Assembly: GCA_031082125.1 (NCBI GenBank)
Contig: JAVHLM010000049.1
Coordinates: 1 to 33,048, forward strand
Source of the DNA: Candidatus Eremiobacterota bacterium
Lineage (GTDB): Bacteria > Vulcanimicrobiota > CADAWZ01 > Ess09-12
DNA: 33,048 bases
Direction of reading: 5' to 3'
Part shown: piece by piece, positions 1-7,776 of the stretch
Position numbering within the stretch: the first letter of the stretch is position 1
Layout: every line of letters begins with the position of its first letter
Notes under the pieces: generated by a model
Seen by the model: only the letters and a program-made list of their open reading frames with translations
Told to the model about the DNA's origin: nothing
The model's database searches: none
Made by a program: the position numbers and the translations under genes

Positions 1-2
1 AG

Positions 3-554
3 AGCCCCGAGGAGACCTTCCTGGTGGATATCCTCTCAAGCGGCAGTTTGTCAATATCAGGGAGAGGCACTATGACAATCAAGTTCTTCCTCCCCCGGGA
101 GCTTGAAGAAGTCTGGAACCTGGCGGCCCATGCCTTTCTCGGCCGTCTTGCCCCGGCGGAAGGCGCCGAAAGCCTCATCAACCCGGAAGAGAAATTTCTT
201 GCCGCCCTTCTTGCTGATTACCTGACCACCGAAGGGCATTTCCACAGAGCATCACATCACCATAAAATCCTGAAGCGCGACCGGTTCCGCTGCCAGGCCC
301 CCGGCTGCCGATGCCGCAGAAACCTCCACATCCATCATATCATCAGGCGCTCCCAGGGGGGCACCGATGACCCCTGGAACCTCATCACCCTCTGCGAGGC
401 CTGCCATCTCCACCTGCTCCACGGCCTGCGGACTCTCACCGTGAGGGGCAGGGCGCCCTTTGACCTCATCTTCACCTTCGGCTCTCTCTCGGAAGGCACC
501 CCTTTCCTGGTCTATGAAAAGGGTCTCCTGACGCGGGTTCCGGCGATTCCATGA
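3..554 (+). CDS. HNH endonuclease domain protein, 5' end outside window
   Basis: The reading frame is open to the left edge, so this may be the 3' part of a longer gene. A GTG at 24 and an ATG at 72 are possible internal starts, and the ATG at 72 has GGGAGAGG four bases upstream. The C-terminal half carries a classic HNH nuclease core with a zinc knuckle: CQAPGC, then HIHHI, then an Asn in DPWNLITLC, and the closing CEACH. HNH domains of this type bind a divalent metal and nick or cut DNA. They occur in homing, restriction and phage-related nucleases and in stand-alone proteins of unknown role. The segment before it (IKFFLPRELEEVW) resembles the linker preceding HNH in proteins with a large N-terminal domain, but that domain would lie outside the window. 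No mobile-element ends are visible nearby. The domain call is firm; the biological role is unknown. Confidence 0.8.
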   Translation, partial: SPEETFLVDILSSGSLSISGRGTMTIKFFLPRELEEVWNLAAHAFLGRLAPAEGAESLINPEEKFLAALLADYLTTEGHFHRASHHHKILKRDRFRCQAPGCRCRRNLHIHHIIRRSQGGTDDPWNLITLCEACHLHLLHGLRTLTVRGRAPFDLIFTFGSLSEGTPFLVYEKGLLTRVPAIP

Positions 555-607
555 GGTGCCGCCCGAGAGCGTGTGGAGGTAGATGGCAAGAGGTCTGTCC
601 CCGGTTT

Positions 608-976
608 TCAGCGAGCTTTTTCTTCGCCTGCGTATGCCATGGAGATGATACCCTTTGAGGCCTCTGACTCTGCGTAAAACCTGTCGCCATCCTGGCCGAT
701 TACCAGCAGACCTTCTCCCATGCCCATCAGGTCCAGGGCTTCGGCCCATTCCGCCTCCCTGAAGCCTTTGTCACCCGAAAGGACCAGGCAGCGCTCCGAA
801 GGTTCGAAGCTGCATCTGCCCCCTGCCAGAGACTTTTCGAAAAGCTCTTCAATGCCGTGGCAGATTCGGGAATGCAGTTTCTGCGGCTTCTTCACCGCTT
901 CATGAAGGAAACGATTGCGGAACTCCCGCTTTACAAAGCGGTCCGCAAATTTTTCAAAGGTCTCTCTGTGCTTCAT
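608..976 (-). CDS. Conserved hypothetical protein, third gene of the epimerase operon
   Basis: The protein is about 122 residues and starts at ATG 976. An AAAGGTGAG ribosome binding site lies just upstream, inside the last codons of the epimerase gene. The epimerase stop codon (982-984) is 5 bp before this start, so the two are almost certainly co-transcribed and translationally coupled. A longer frame reaching 1471 is open but overlaps the epimerase and is rejected. The protein is soluble and charged: a basic helical N-terminus (EKFADRFVKREFRNRF) is followed by a more beta-like half (SERCLVLSGDKGF, EGLLVIGQDGDRFYAES). It has no signal peptide, so it probably stays in the cytoplasm, unlike its two exported operon partners. 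I do not recognise the family. Confidence 0.7.
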   Translation of the reverse strand: MKHRETFEKFADRFVKREFRNRFLHEAVKKPQKLHSRICHGIEELFEKSLAGGRCSFEPSERCLVLSGDKGFREAEWAEALDLMGMGEGLLVIGQDGDRFYAESEASKGIISMAYAGEEKAR

Positions 977-981
977 CGGGC

Positions 982-2148
982 TCACCTTTTCAGTGCAGCT
1001 GCTCCCGTCTCTGTCACCCCTATTCCCGGGAGGTCCTGAAGCACTACCCTGCCGTCCTTGATTGCTGTTCCTTTGAAGGGGTCGTTGGAGATGAGAAGGG
1101 CCCCGTCGAGGTCGGCCCAGTCCACGGCCGGCGAAAGCTGCGAGGCTGCCGAGATGGCGCAGGAAGTCTCCGTCATGCATCCCAGCATGACCTTGAGGCC
1201 CATAGCCCTCGCCGCGTCGAGCATCTTGCGGGCCTCCCTCATGCCGGTGCTTTTCATCAGCTTGATGTTGATCCCTGAATAGACTCCTTTCGCCTTGTAG
1301 ACGTCGGGAAGCCTCTGCACGCCCTCGTCGCCGATTATGGGGAGGGGGCTCCGCTCCGTGAGCCAGGCGAGGTCCTCGACCTGCTCTTTGGGCATGGGCT
1401 GCTCCACGAAGACGCAGTTCTTTTCCTTGAGCCAGCGGCACATCTCCAGCGCCACATTTCTGTCCTTCCATCCCTGGTTCACATCGGCGCAGAGAGGCAC
1501 CGGCGTCACCGAGCGGATTGTCTCGATCATCTGCCTGTCGGTGTCTCTCCCGAGCTTGACTTTCAGTATTTTGAACTGAGAGGCCTCCCGCGTCTTCTGG
1601 CGCACCACCTCGGGAGTGTCAATCCCGATGGTGAAAGAGGTATACGGCGCATGGAGGGCGCTGTAGCCCCATATCCTGTAAAAGGGCTGTCCCATGAGCT
1701 TTCCCACCAGATCATGAAGGGCTATGTCCACGGAGGCTTTTGCCGCGGTATTCCTGGGCGCCAGCTCATCTACCCGGGAAAGGATGTCCTCGAGCTCAAA
1801 GGGATCTTTGAACTGCCTGAGATCCACTTTCCGGAGGAACTCCGCCACCGACTGGTGAGACTCCCCAAGGTAAGGCGGCATCGACGCCTCTCCGTATCCC
1901 ACATGGCCTTCATACTCTATCTCGGTGAGCATGACGGGTGTGGAGGTGCGGGCACTTGTGGAGAGCACGAAGGCATGCTTGAGCTCTATAGTGTAAGGGC
2001 GGAATGAGAGCTTCATGGCGCCTGCCGGCCCCGGCACAGTCACCTTGCTTCCCGCCCAGACAATTCTTGCCGGGCCCCCTCCTCCTGCGAGGCAGAGCCC
2101 CGCCGTGAATGCAGCGGTCCTGATAAAATCTCTCCGTGTTGATTTCAT
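982..2148 (-). CDS. Tat-exported dipeptide epimerase (L-Ala-D/L-Glu epimerase type, enolase superfamily)
   Basis: This 388-residue enolase-superfamily protein carries a twin-arginine signal (STRRDFIRTAAF, hydrophobic stretch to about residue 25), so the folded enzyme is probably exported. The catalytic set is visible: KVKLG (KxK base, about residue 195), CADVNQGW (first metal Asp), FVEQPM (Glu), IGDEGV (Asp) and INIKLMKS (second Lys base). WADLDGALL near the C-terminus matches the DxD motif that holds the dipeptide amine in L-Ala-D/L-Glu epimerases. That family racemises the alpha carbon of the second residue of murein-derived dipeptides so they can be used as nutrients. Known members are normally cytoplasmic, so the Tat signal is odd. 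The start ATG overlaps the upstream stop (ATGA, 2145-2148) and has a GAGGAGGGGG site inside the upstream gene. The family is firm, the exact dipeptide less so. Confidence 0.88.
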   Translation of the reverse strand: MKSTRRDFIRTAAFTAGLCLAGGGGPARIVWAGSKVTVPGPAGAMKLSFRPYTIELKHAFVLSTSARTSTPVMLTEIEYEGHVGYGEASMPPYLGESHQSVAEFLRKVDLRQFKDPFELEDILSRVDELAPRNTAAKASVDIALHDLVGKLMGQPFYRIWGYSALHAPYTSFTIGIDTPEVVRQKTREASQFKILKVKLGRDTDRQMIETIRSVTPVPLCADVNQGWKDRNVALEMCRWLKEKNCVFVEQPMPKEQVEDLAWLTERSPLPIIGDEGVQRLPDVYKAKGVYSGINIKLMKSTGMREARKMLDAARAMGLKVMLGCMTETSCAISAASQLSPAVDWADLDGALLISNDPFKGTAIKDGRVVLQDLPGIGVTETGAAALKR

Positions 2149-3152
2149 TGGTTTTCCCCCTCCTCAACCATCTTCCTCACAAGCTGCAGCATCGATCGCT
2201 GGTAAATCCTGCTGTCCTCGTTCTGCACCCGGCTCTTGTTCATGTGCTGGGCCTCCACGTTCACGTACCTTATCCCCTTGCTCCCGCAATACACTGAAAG
2301 AGAGCCGTCATCGCCCTCCCGGCCTTCTTCAGTGGCGGCCATGAGGAGCACGTTGAATCTCCCGTCTTTGCGGAGATACTGGAAATCCTCGAAGCGGTTC
2401 ACAAGGATGAGGTTGTCGCAGCGGGCGGGATCGCCTTCGTGGAGGCAGGGGCTCCCCTCTCTTCTCTCCACCTCTTTCTCGCAGGGGCCTCCTGCCTTAT
2501 ACCAGAGAAAGCTGAACGACTCCAGGTCCCCGGGAGCCGTCGGGCTGTTGTTATGGACGGCCACTATCGTCACAGGGGAGGGGCTTTTCTTCTCAATGCC
2601 AAGCGCGGCAATGATTTTCTCTGCGGCACTTTTTACCGCCCGTGTCACCTGGGCAGGAACAGCTTCCTTGTTTTTCCTCTCCCCCGCTTTCATCCACCGG
2701 TGGCTCTCATGGACCAGCAGCTCTCCTGCAACCCCTCTCGGTGTGTAGATCCTGTTGGGATCAATTGCATACCACCGGCCTTTCCAGGAAAAATAAAGGT
2801 ATCTCCCGGCGGGGCTGTTCTGGGGGATTTTATCCCGCGCCATGGCTTTCTCAATATCTGAGAGATTTGAGGGCCTGAGCACATAGAGGGCGGCACTGTC
2901 CCAGTCTTTCACCAGGTCCCCTGCCGCAGAGGCCCCGTTCTTCTCGTTGGGGTGGGGCACGAAAAAGATGCAGCGGGGCGACCTGGTGTTCCCCCGGGCT
3001 TCAAGGACAAAACGGCAGTCAAGAAGAGGGATTTCCCGGGTGATGCACCCCTGGGGATTCTGTGATTTCGATGAGTTCTGCAGCGGCAGGGAGGCCGCTG
3101 AACCCGCGAAGGCCATGCAGAGAAGGAGAAGAATCATCAGTGGAGTTCGCAT
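2145..3152 (-). CDS. Secreted M14-like zinc hydrolase, candidate murein-peptide amidase
   Basis: This 335-residue protein has a Sec signal peptide (MRTPLMILLLLCMAFAGSAA). I see the skeleton of an M14-type zinc carboxypeptidase. FVPHPNEKNG supplies an HxxE zinc pair at about residue 67. AIDPNRIYT gives a DPNR element where M14 enzymes hold a substrate-binding Arg. VAVHNNS supplies a third His, and YVNVEAQH supplies a candidate catalytic Glu. Several Cys may form disulfides outside the cytoplasm. It is the first gene of a leftward operon and overlaps the dipeptide epimerase by 4 bp. In E. coli an M14 enzyme, MpaA, lies next to the same epimerase (YcjG) and releases L-Ala-D-Glu from murein tripeptide. 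By analogy, this protein could supply the epimerase's substrate outside the cytoplasm. The fold assignment comes from motifs only, and the function is inference. Confidence 0.6.
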   Translation of the reverse strand: MRTPLMILLLLCMAFAGSAASLPLQNSSKSQNPQGCITREIPLLDCRFVLEARGNTRSPRCIFFVPHPNEKNGASAAGDLVKDWDSAALYVLRPSNLSDIEKAMARDKIPQNSPAGRYLYFSWKGRWYAIDPNRIYTPRGVAGELLVHESHRWMKAGERKNKEAVPAQVTRAVKSAAEKIIAALGIEKKSPSPVTIVAVHNNSPTAPGDLESFSFLWYKAGGPCEKEVERREGSPCLHEGDPARCDNLILVNRFEDFQYLRKDGRFNVLLMAATEEGREGDDGSLSVYCGSKGIRYVNVEAQHMNKSRVQNEDSRIYQRSMLQLVRKMVEEGENQ

Positions 3153-3291
3153 GGTAAGATCTTTTCCCCCTGAGCAGGTTTATCCTTTTGCCATGGAGGG
3201 GAGGGGAACCGGGAAGAGTATCCATCCTGAGAAGGAGGCTTTCTCCCGGGAGAGAACTTACCATGATGTGTAAAAAAGGGGGGAGCACGGA

Positions 3292-3318
3292 CTGACAGTT
3301 CCATCGACATTTTATAAA
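3292..3318 (+). promoter_or_regulatory. Candidate promoter of the C39-like protease gene
   Basis: CTGACA at 3292-3297 and TATAAA at 3313-3318 are separated by 15 bp, a short but usable spacer. A strong AAGGAGG site (3322-3328) and the ATG at 3340 follow. The divergent M14-like gene begins at 3152. Confidence 0.4.
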
Positions 3319-3339
3319 ATCAAGGAGGCTTGAAATCAT

Positions 3340-4491
3340 ATGAGACGATCTTTTCTGTGTTTCTTTATTCTTATGGCTCTCGCCACGACATTCGCGGCGG
3401 CTTCCGAGCACCCCGATCCTCTCTGGCGCCCATGGATGGGACCTGGTGACTCCCTGGTGCTTCTTCAGGGGCCATCGGCTTTCAAGGAAGGCACCTTTGA
3501 GGGGACCCGCCTGCTGGGGGCTGCGGTGAAGCTCACCGCTCCCTCATGGAAGGATAAGGGATACTATATGTCGCCGGTCATCAGACTGCCGCGGCAGGCG
3601 CTCTGGGTGATTCCCTCCTGGAATATCAAATGCTCGGGCAATGAGGGATGGCTTGTGGAAGTGAGAGTGAGGAGCGGTGAAGGGGAGCTTTCCCCGTGGC
3701 TCCTCATGGGAAGCGGGGGCTCCGCCGCGCCGGTGATCGCTGCATCGGAGAAGGGCTCGCAGGCAGGGCCGAAGGACAAGGCAGGGCCGAAAGGCCAGGA
3801 GGCACCATGCTCCTGGGCAAAAGCCGATATTGACAACATAAAGCTCACAAAGCCCGTCAAGGAGGTTCAATACAGGGTGACGCTCATGGGGAAGGAGAGC
3901 TCCCCTGCCCTGACGCTCTTTGCCCTTGCCTTCAGGATTAACCCTCCCGTCCCTGACAGCGAGCTTGCGCACTACCTGGAGGCTGACTTGAAGCCTCTCC
4001 AGGTGCCTTACCGCTCTCAGCATGATGAAGAAAAGGACCTTTCCTCGAGAGTATGCTGTCCCACCAGCACCGCCATGGTGCTCCAGTACCTGGGCGTCAA
4101 CCGCCCCACGTCAGAGATTGCCTCGCTGCTCTACAACAAGCAGCACGATATCTACGGCACCTGGTGGATGCCTCCCCAGGCCGCCTGCCAGCTCGGGCTC
4201 CGGGGATGGGTGCAGATCTTCTCCACATGGGAGGAAGTCCAGAAGGTCATTGCCCAGGGGCAGCCCATTATCGCGAGCATCTCTTACGGTGAGGGCGAAC
4301 TCAGGAATGCGCCGGCATCTTCATCGAAGGGGCACCTCACGGTAGTCACGGGGTTTGACGGGGAAGGCCGAGTGCTGGTGAACGACCCTGCCGGCAAGGA
4401 TGCCTCAGGCCAGCCCATGGCGTACGACAGGAAAGAATTCGGCAAGGCCTGGTTCCTCCATGGCGGCGTGGGGATCATACTGAAAAAGTAG
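3340..4491 (+). CDS. Secreted C39-like cysteine peptidase
   Basis: This 383-residue protein has a Sec signal (RRSFLCFFILMALATTFAAA). Residues about 25-210 form a beta-rich N-terminal region with a G/K-rich insert (SQAGPKDKAGPKGQE). The C-terminal 160 residues are a Peptidase_C39_2-type papain-fold domain. It has a Gln in VPYRSQHDE, the nucleophile in RVCCPTSTAMVLQYLG, a His in KGHLTVVTGF and an Asp in VLVNDPAG. Such exported proteases cut peptides or proteins outside the cytoplasm. Which of the adjacent Cys residues is the nucleophile needs alignment; the second, followed by PTS, fits the family best. It is divergent from the M14-like/epimerase operon and convergent with the small gene at 4501. 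A role in peptidoglycan peptide or secreted-protein turnover is plausible but not shown. Confidence 0.82.
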   Translation: MRRSFLCFFILMALATTFAAASEHPDPLWRPWMGPGDSLVLLQGPSAFKEGTFEGTRLLGAAVKLTAPSWKDKGYYMSPVIRLPRQALWVIPSWNIKCSGNEGWLVEVRVRSGEGELSPWLLMGSGGSAAPVIAASEKGSQAGPKDKAGPKGQEAPCSWAKADIDNIKLTKPVKEVQYRVTLMGKESSPALTLFALAFRINPPVPDSELAHYLEADLKPLQVPYRSQHDEEKDLSSRVCCPTSTAMVLQYLGVNRPTSEIASLLYNKQHDIYGTWWMPPQAACQLGLRGWVQIFSTWEEVQKVIAQGQPIIASISYGEGELRNAPASSSKGHLTVVTGFDGEGRVLVNDPAGKDASGQPMAYDRKEFGKAWFLHGGVGIILKK

Positions 4492-4500
4492 GGGGAGCCT

Positions 4501-4734
4501 CTAGCTGCTCTGCTCTTTTGCCCACTGGATGATCCTGGCTATCCTGTTTTTCATATGCTCCTGCATCTTCCGGATCTTCTCTTCTTTGAATTCAGCGCTT
4601 CTTGCGATTTTCATAAGCCTGTTCTTTTCCTGTTTCTCCCTGGCCAGGACTTTCTTCACACGCCTGTCCACCTCTTCCCGCAATGATTCGTCAATGCCTT
4701 CATATCCATCATCATGGTCACTGCCTTCAAGCAT
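4501..4734 (-). CDS. Small charged coiled-coil protein
   Basis: The product is 77 residues. It has an acidic N-terminus (EGSDHDDGYEGIDES) followed by a long Lys/Arg/Glu-rich helix (VDRRVKKVLAREKQEKNR and onward) with heptad-like spacing, typical of a coiled coil. It has no signal peptide or membrane segment. CAGGAGTG lies about 5 bases before the ATG at 4734, which supports it as a real gene despite its size. It is convergent with the C39-like gene (stop at 4491) and lies about 80 bp upstream of the next leftward reading direction's ktrA stop. I do not recognise the family and cannot assign a function. Confidence 0.6.
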   Translation of the reverse strand: MLEGSDHDDGYEGIDESLREEVDRRVKKVLAREKQEKNRLMKIARSAEFKEEKIRKMQEHMKNRIARIIQWAKEQSS

Positions 4735-4812
4735 AAATCACTCCTGAGGTTATTCTCCTTATTACTGTGTCATCTTTCCGGGCATGAGAGTCTGCCGGGC
4801 TGGTAATGAGCT

Positions 4813-5508
4813 TTACGGGGCGCCCTGGGGGGCCTCACCTCCACCGGCGCCGGCCTGCAGGAGGCCTATGTCCTTTTCATGGCCGATGATCGTGAGCATA
4901 TCGCCCTGTTCTATGATGTGCTCCGCTCCGGGGAGGAACTGGCAGCCCTGTTCCCCCTTTTTCTTCACCGCGATGACGAAGATCCTGAATTTTTTCCGGA
5001 CTTCAGCACCGGCGAGTGATTTCCCGTGAAAGGCCGGGGGAGCGGCAATTTCCGCCGCGAGGTACCCCTCAGAGAAGGGGATGAAGTCGATGCTGTGGGG
5101 GTTCAGTATCTTCACCGCCAGTCGCTCGGCCGTCTCCTTCTCCGGGAAAATGATGTGCGTTGCCCCCACGGAGCGGAGAATCTCGGCATGGTCCCTGCTG
5201 AGCGCCTTGGCCCTGATAGTCTTGATGCCGAGCTGCTTCAAATGAAGGGTGCACAGTATGCTCGACTCCATCCGCTCGCCGATGCACACCACCGCCTCGT
5301 CGAAGTCGCTTGATACCACTGACGCGAGGGCCTGGTGGTCCCTTGCATCGATACAGAGCGCCCTCTGCACCGTCTCTGACAGGGCGTTCACGCAGTCGAT
5401 GTCTTTGTCAATGGCCAGCACCTCGCAGTAAGGGGCCATCGAAACCGCGAGGCTCTCGCCGAATTTTCCCAGGCCTACAATGCATATTGCCTTGCGTTCC
5501 ACCTTCAT
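4813..5508 (-). CDS. ktrA: K+ uptake regulatory subunit KtrA/TrkA (RCK protein)
   Basis: This 231-residue cytosolic gating subunit belongs to a Ktr/Trk potassium transporter. The RCK_N Rossmann fold starts at once with CIVGLGKFGESLA (GxGxxG), followed by an acidic ribose-binding turn (VLAIDKDIDCV) and the CIGERMESS segment. It binds NAD(H) or ATP/ADP. An RCK_C domain fills about residues 135-215 (AAEIAAPPAFHGKSLAG, GDMLTIIGHEKDI). In KtrA proteins this domain is where c-di-AMP binds, but I cannot judge binding here. The length fits the family. The C-terminus has a short Gly/Ala tail (AGAGGGEAPQGAP). The start overlaps the stop of ktrB by 4 bp (ATGA), so the two are one operon and probably one complex. 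Confidence 0.93.
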   Translation of the reverse strand: MKVERKAICIVGLGKFGESLAVSMAPYCEVLAIDKDIDCVNALSETVQRALCIDARDHQALASVVSSDFDEAVVCIGERMESSILCTLHLKQLGIKTIRAKALSRDHAEILRSVGATHIIFPEKETAERLAVKILNPHSIDFIPFSEGYLAAEIAAPPAFHGKSLAGAEVRKKFRIFVIAVKKKGEQGCQFLPGAEHIIEQGDMLTIIGHEKDIGLLQAGAGGGEAPQGAP

Positions 5509-6878
5509 CCTATCATAACCCTCCCTTCAGGATACTGGATCTTGGGGGATTCCCTCGTGAACATCCACAGCACGATGGTGATGGGGCCCAGCCGCCCCAC
5601 AAGCATGGAAAGCATGATCCAGAGCTTGCCGGCCACGCTCAGCTTCGGCGTGAGACCCGTGGAGAGCCCCACAGTGGCATAGGCGGACACCTGCTCGAAA
5701 ATCACATGCTGCATCTGCCCGTCTATGACTCCCGATTCCGTGGTAAGGAGCAGCACCATGCCCGCAAGGTTCCATACAATGGCAATCCCTATCAGCATGG
5801 CCGCTCTGCGGGTGATATCGCCGGGGATGTGCCTGCCGAAGATGCGCGCCCAGTTTCTCCCGTGGAGAAGCGCCCATAACTGCGAGATCATGATGGTGAA
5901 TGTCGTGGTCTTGATGCCCCCGCAGCATGATCCCGGCGAGCCGCCGATGAACATGAGAATGAGCATGACCATCAGGGACGGAAGGGAGAGCTTTCCAAGG
6001 TCCACTGTGTTGAAGCCCGCCGTCCTGGCCGAGACTGACTGGAAGAGCGCCCCGCTCACGACATGGTCCCAGCTTTTTTCCGCGGGGGTGAGGCCGAAAA
6101 GCACCAGGAGGCCTGCGCCGCCTATCACAAGCACTGCGCTGGTGCTTACCACCACGCGGGTATGAAGGGTAAATGGGCTCGGGCCGGTCTGCTTTTTCCC
6201 TCTTTCGCGGCAGAAGACCTTCCAGAGGTCCAGGAGCACGGGGTCACCTATTCCCCCGAGGATGATGAGCACCATGAGGGTCGCCGTGAAAACGTGGTTG
6301 TCCCGGAGCCCCATGAGGTTGTCGCTGTAAATCGAGAACCCGGCATTGCAGAAGGCAGACACGGAATGGAAGATCGAAGAGTAGAGGGCATGGAGAGGCT
6401 CATGGGCGGGGAGCAGGCCCAGAAACAGGACTGCCGCTCCCAGCAGCTCTATGGCCACCATGATCCTGGCGAGCCTCCAGAATATCTCACTGAACTCGCT
6501 TGCAAAGTCATGCTGCAGCAGTGAGTCGTAAAGAGCGGCCTGGGCGTTGAGGGAGAGGCGCTTTTTTACGAGCTTGAAGGCTATGGCGGCATAGGACATG
6601 AGGCCGATGCCTCCGAGCTGGATCAGGGCCAGTATGATGAGCTGCCCGGCCAGGGTATAGTCCCTGGCCGTGTCCACCACTGCGAGGCCTGTGACGCAGA
6701 CGGCTGAAGTGGAGGTAAAGAGGGCGTCAAGCAGGCTCACCCGCCCGGGCTGGTGCGAGAAGGGAAGCCACAGCAGGAGCCCCCCGGCCACGAGGGTCAG
6801 GACGAAGCCGCCAATCACCTTGGCGCTGGCCGATTGCAGTATCAGCAGTTCCCTTATCTTCTTTGCGAGCGCCCTCAT
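5505..6878 (-). CDS. ktrB: K+ transporter membrane subunit KtrB/TrkH
   Basis: This 457-residue integral membrane protein is built from four M1-P-M2 repeats. The four pore loops are visible: TSAVCVTGLA, VSAFCNAGFS, VSARTAGFNT and VSAYATVGLSTG. Each carries the single conserved Gly that lines the K+ filter in Trk/Ktr/HKT channels. The length (about 450) fits KtrB better than the longer TrkH. FIGGSPGSCCGGIKTTT matches the intramembrane gating loop. The start at 6878 has AAGGGAGGG just upstream. The upstream gap (6879-7000) is A/T-rich with a TATACT on the leftward strand, a possible -10, but I see no convincing -35. With KtrA and the Kup protein at 11890 the cell has at least two K+ uptake systems in this window. 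Confidence 0.93.
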   Translation of the reverse strand: MRALAKKIRELLILQSASAKVIGGFVLTLVAGGLLLWLPFSHQPGRVSLLDALFTSTSAVCVTGLAVVDTARDYTLAGQLIILALIQLGGIGLMSYAAIAFKLVKKRLSLNAQAALYDSLLQHDFASEFSEIFWRLARIMVAIELLGAAVLFLGLLPAHEPLHALYSSIFHSVSAFCNAGFSIYSDNLMGLRDNHVFTATLMVLIILGGIGDPVLLDLWKVFCRERGKKQTGPSPFTLHTRVVVSTSAVLVIGGAGLLVLFGLTPAEKSWDHVVSGALFQSVSARTAGFNTVDLGKLSLPSLMVMLILMFIGGSPGSCCGGIKTTTFTIMISQLWALLHGRNWARIFGRHIPGDITRRAAMLIGIAIVWNLAGMVLLLTTESGVIDGQMQHVIFEQVSAYATVGLSTGLTPKLSVAGKLWIMLSMLVGRLGPITIVLWMFTRESPKIQYPEGRVMIG

Positions 6879-7000
6879 AGGCTCCCTCCCTTATCTACGC
6901 CTCCGCGCTTCCCGCCGCATGAAAATAATTATTAAGTATACATGAAAATGACCGCAAAATCCTCTGTTGAAAAAATATGCATAACTTTGCGCTTTGAGCG

Positions 7001-7147
7001 TTATTCATGGCATGGAAGAGGCGTAGTGGTGGTGCTCACCATCACCGTTTCTTCAGGGACTCTCAGGAAGTCCTCGATGAAGCTTCCGCCAATGCCACGG
7101 TATGCAGAAAAGAAACCGGGGAAAGAAAGAAGGGGTTTATCCCGCAT
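7001..7147 (-). CDS. Possible 48-residue ORF overlapping the end of spoVS
   Basis: An open frame starts at ATG 7147, 11 bp inside the 3' end of spoVS, and runs to TAA at 7001. The peptide has protein-like composition (SAYRGIGGSFIEDFLRVPE, then TVMVSTTTTPLPCHE) and would be translated by coupling to spoVS. There is no good ribosome binding site and I recognise no family. It could be a real small protein, a decayed gene, or chance. Confidence 0.3.
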   Translation of the reverse strand: MRDKPLLSFPGFFSAYRGIGGSFIEDFLRVPEETVMVSTTTTPLPCHE

Positions 7148-7418
7148 GCTCACGCTTATGCCGGGGCTCAACGATAAAGCGTATCGCTGTTCTCACTTCT
7201 CCATTGATGTCAATTTCTTTGAACGCCGGGATACATACGAGATCGATCCCGCTGGGCGCCACAAAGCCCCTGGCGATGGCAATGGCTTTTATCGCCTGGT
7301 TAATGGCGCCCGCGCCCACGGCCTGCATCTCGGCGCTGCCTTTCTCTCTTATCACGCCGGCCAGGGCTCCTGCCACAGAATTGGAGTTCGACATGGATGC
7401 TACTTTCAGAATCTCCAT
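7137..7418 (-). CDS. spoVS: Stage V sporulation protein S family
   Basis: This is a 93-residue SpoVS-family protein. The family's hallmark stretches are all present: SVAGALAGVIREKG, VGAGAINQAIKAIAIARGF and VAPSGIDLVCIPAF, ending in RFIVEPR. SpoVS proteins are small Alba-like (dimeric, probably nucleic-acid-binding) proteins. In Bacillus they affect sporulation and septation, and they also occur in many non-sporulating phyla, so presence here does not prove sporulation. The ATG at 7418 gives the usual MEILKVAS start; a TTG one codon upstream is possible. The C-terminal tail after VEPR is slightly extended (HKREHAG). The divergent strand upstream carries a kup remnant. Confidence 0.95.
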   Translation of the reverse strand: MEILKVASMSNSNSVAGALAGVIREKGSAEMQAVGAGAINQAIKAIAIARGFVAPSGIDLVCIPAFKEIDINGEVRTAIRFIVEPRHKREHAG

Positions 7419-7593
7419 CAATCACCGCTCTTTCCGGGAAAAGTAAAGTAGAAGGTTGGTGCAACAGTCTCTTCAGATTCTTAAAGAGAGGAAACCGGTG
7501 TTTTCCCCCACCTGCAAGAATTGTATCAGAAATCTCCCCGGATGTCCAGAAGACGCCTTGATTAATTGTTCTATGGAGACTCTATTCGCCGAG

Positions 7594-7730
7594 AACGAGC
7601 TCTATGAGAGCGGGTGCAGAATAAAGGGGGCTGCTCCGTCACGACCCGGAACACTCCCTGCGGGGTGAAAGGCCTTTACACGGAAACATTTGCCCCCAGC
7701 CTGAGAGGCTTTGAGATAAAAATGGGCTGA
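7594..7730 (+). pseudogene. Remnant of a kup-type K+ transporter gene (3' part, internally deleted)
   Basis: Two blocks match the intact kup gene. Bases from about 7594 to 7634 resemble kup 13273-13312 (encoding YESGCRIKG versus YQSGCRIKG) with about four differences. Bases 7662-7728 match kup 13434-13500 with a single mismatch (CCTTTACACGG versus CCATTACACGG). Between them about 120 bp of kup is missing and replaced by about 27 unrelated bases, which also breaks the frame. The frame ends at TGA 7728 where kup reads on. A chance frame from 7456 to 7668 runs into the first block; its upstream part (a Cys-rich stretch) does not resemble Kup. The call is a decayed duplicate, not a working gene. 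Confidence 0.8.
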
Positions 7731-7776
7731 CAGTCGAGCACGTCACGCACGCAGGAAAGCCTTTCTCGCATCTTCT

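Noticed and set aside
608-1471. Long leftward frame of 287 codons
   Set aside because: Only the last 122 codons look real; the rest overlaps the epimerase in another frame and the ribosome binding site sits before ATG 976.
6879-7136. Possible c-di-AMP (ydaO-type) riboswitch before ktrB
   Set aside because: The region before ktrB was searched by eye for the conserved riboswitch core and none was found.
7456-7668. 70-codon rightward frame with Cys-rich start
   Set aside because: It runs by chance into the kup remnant and ends in a frameshifted segment; no ribosome binding site supports it.
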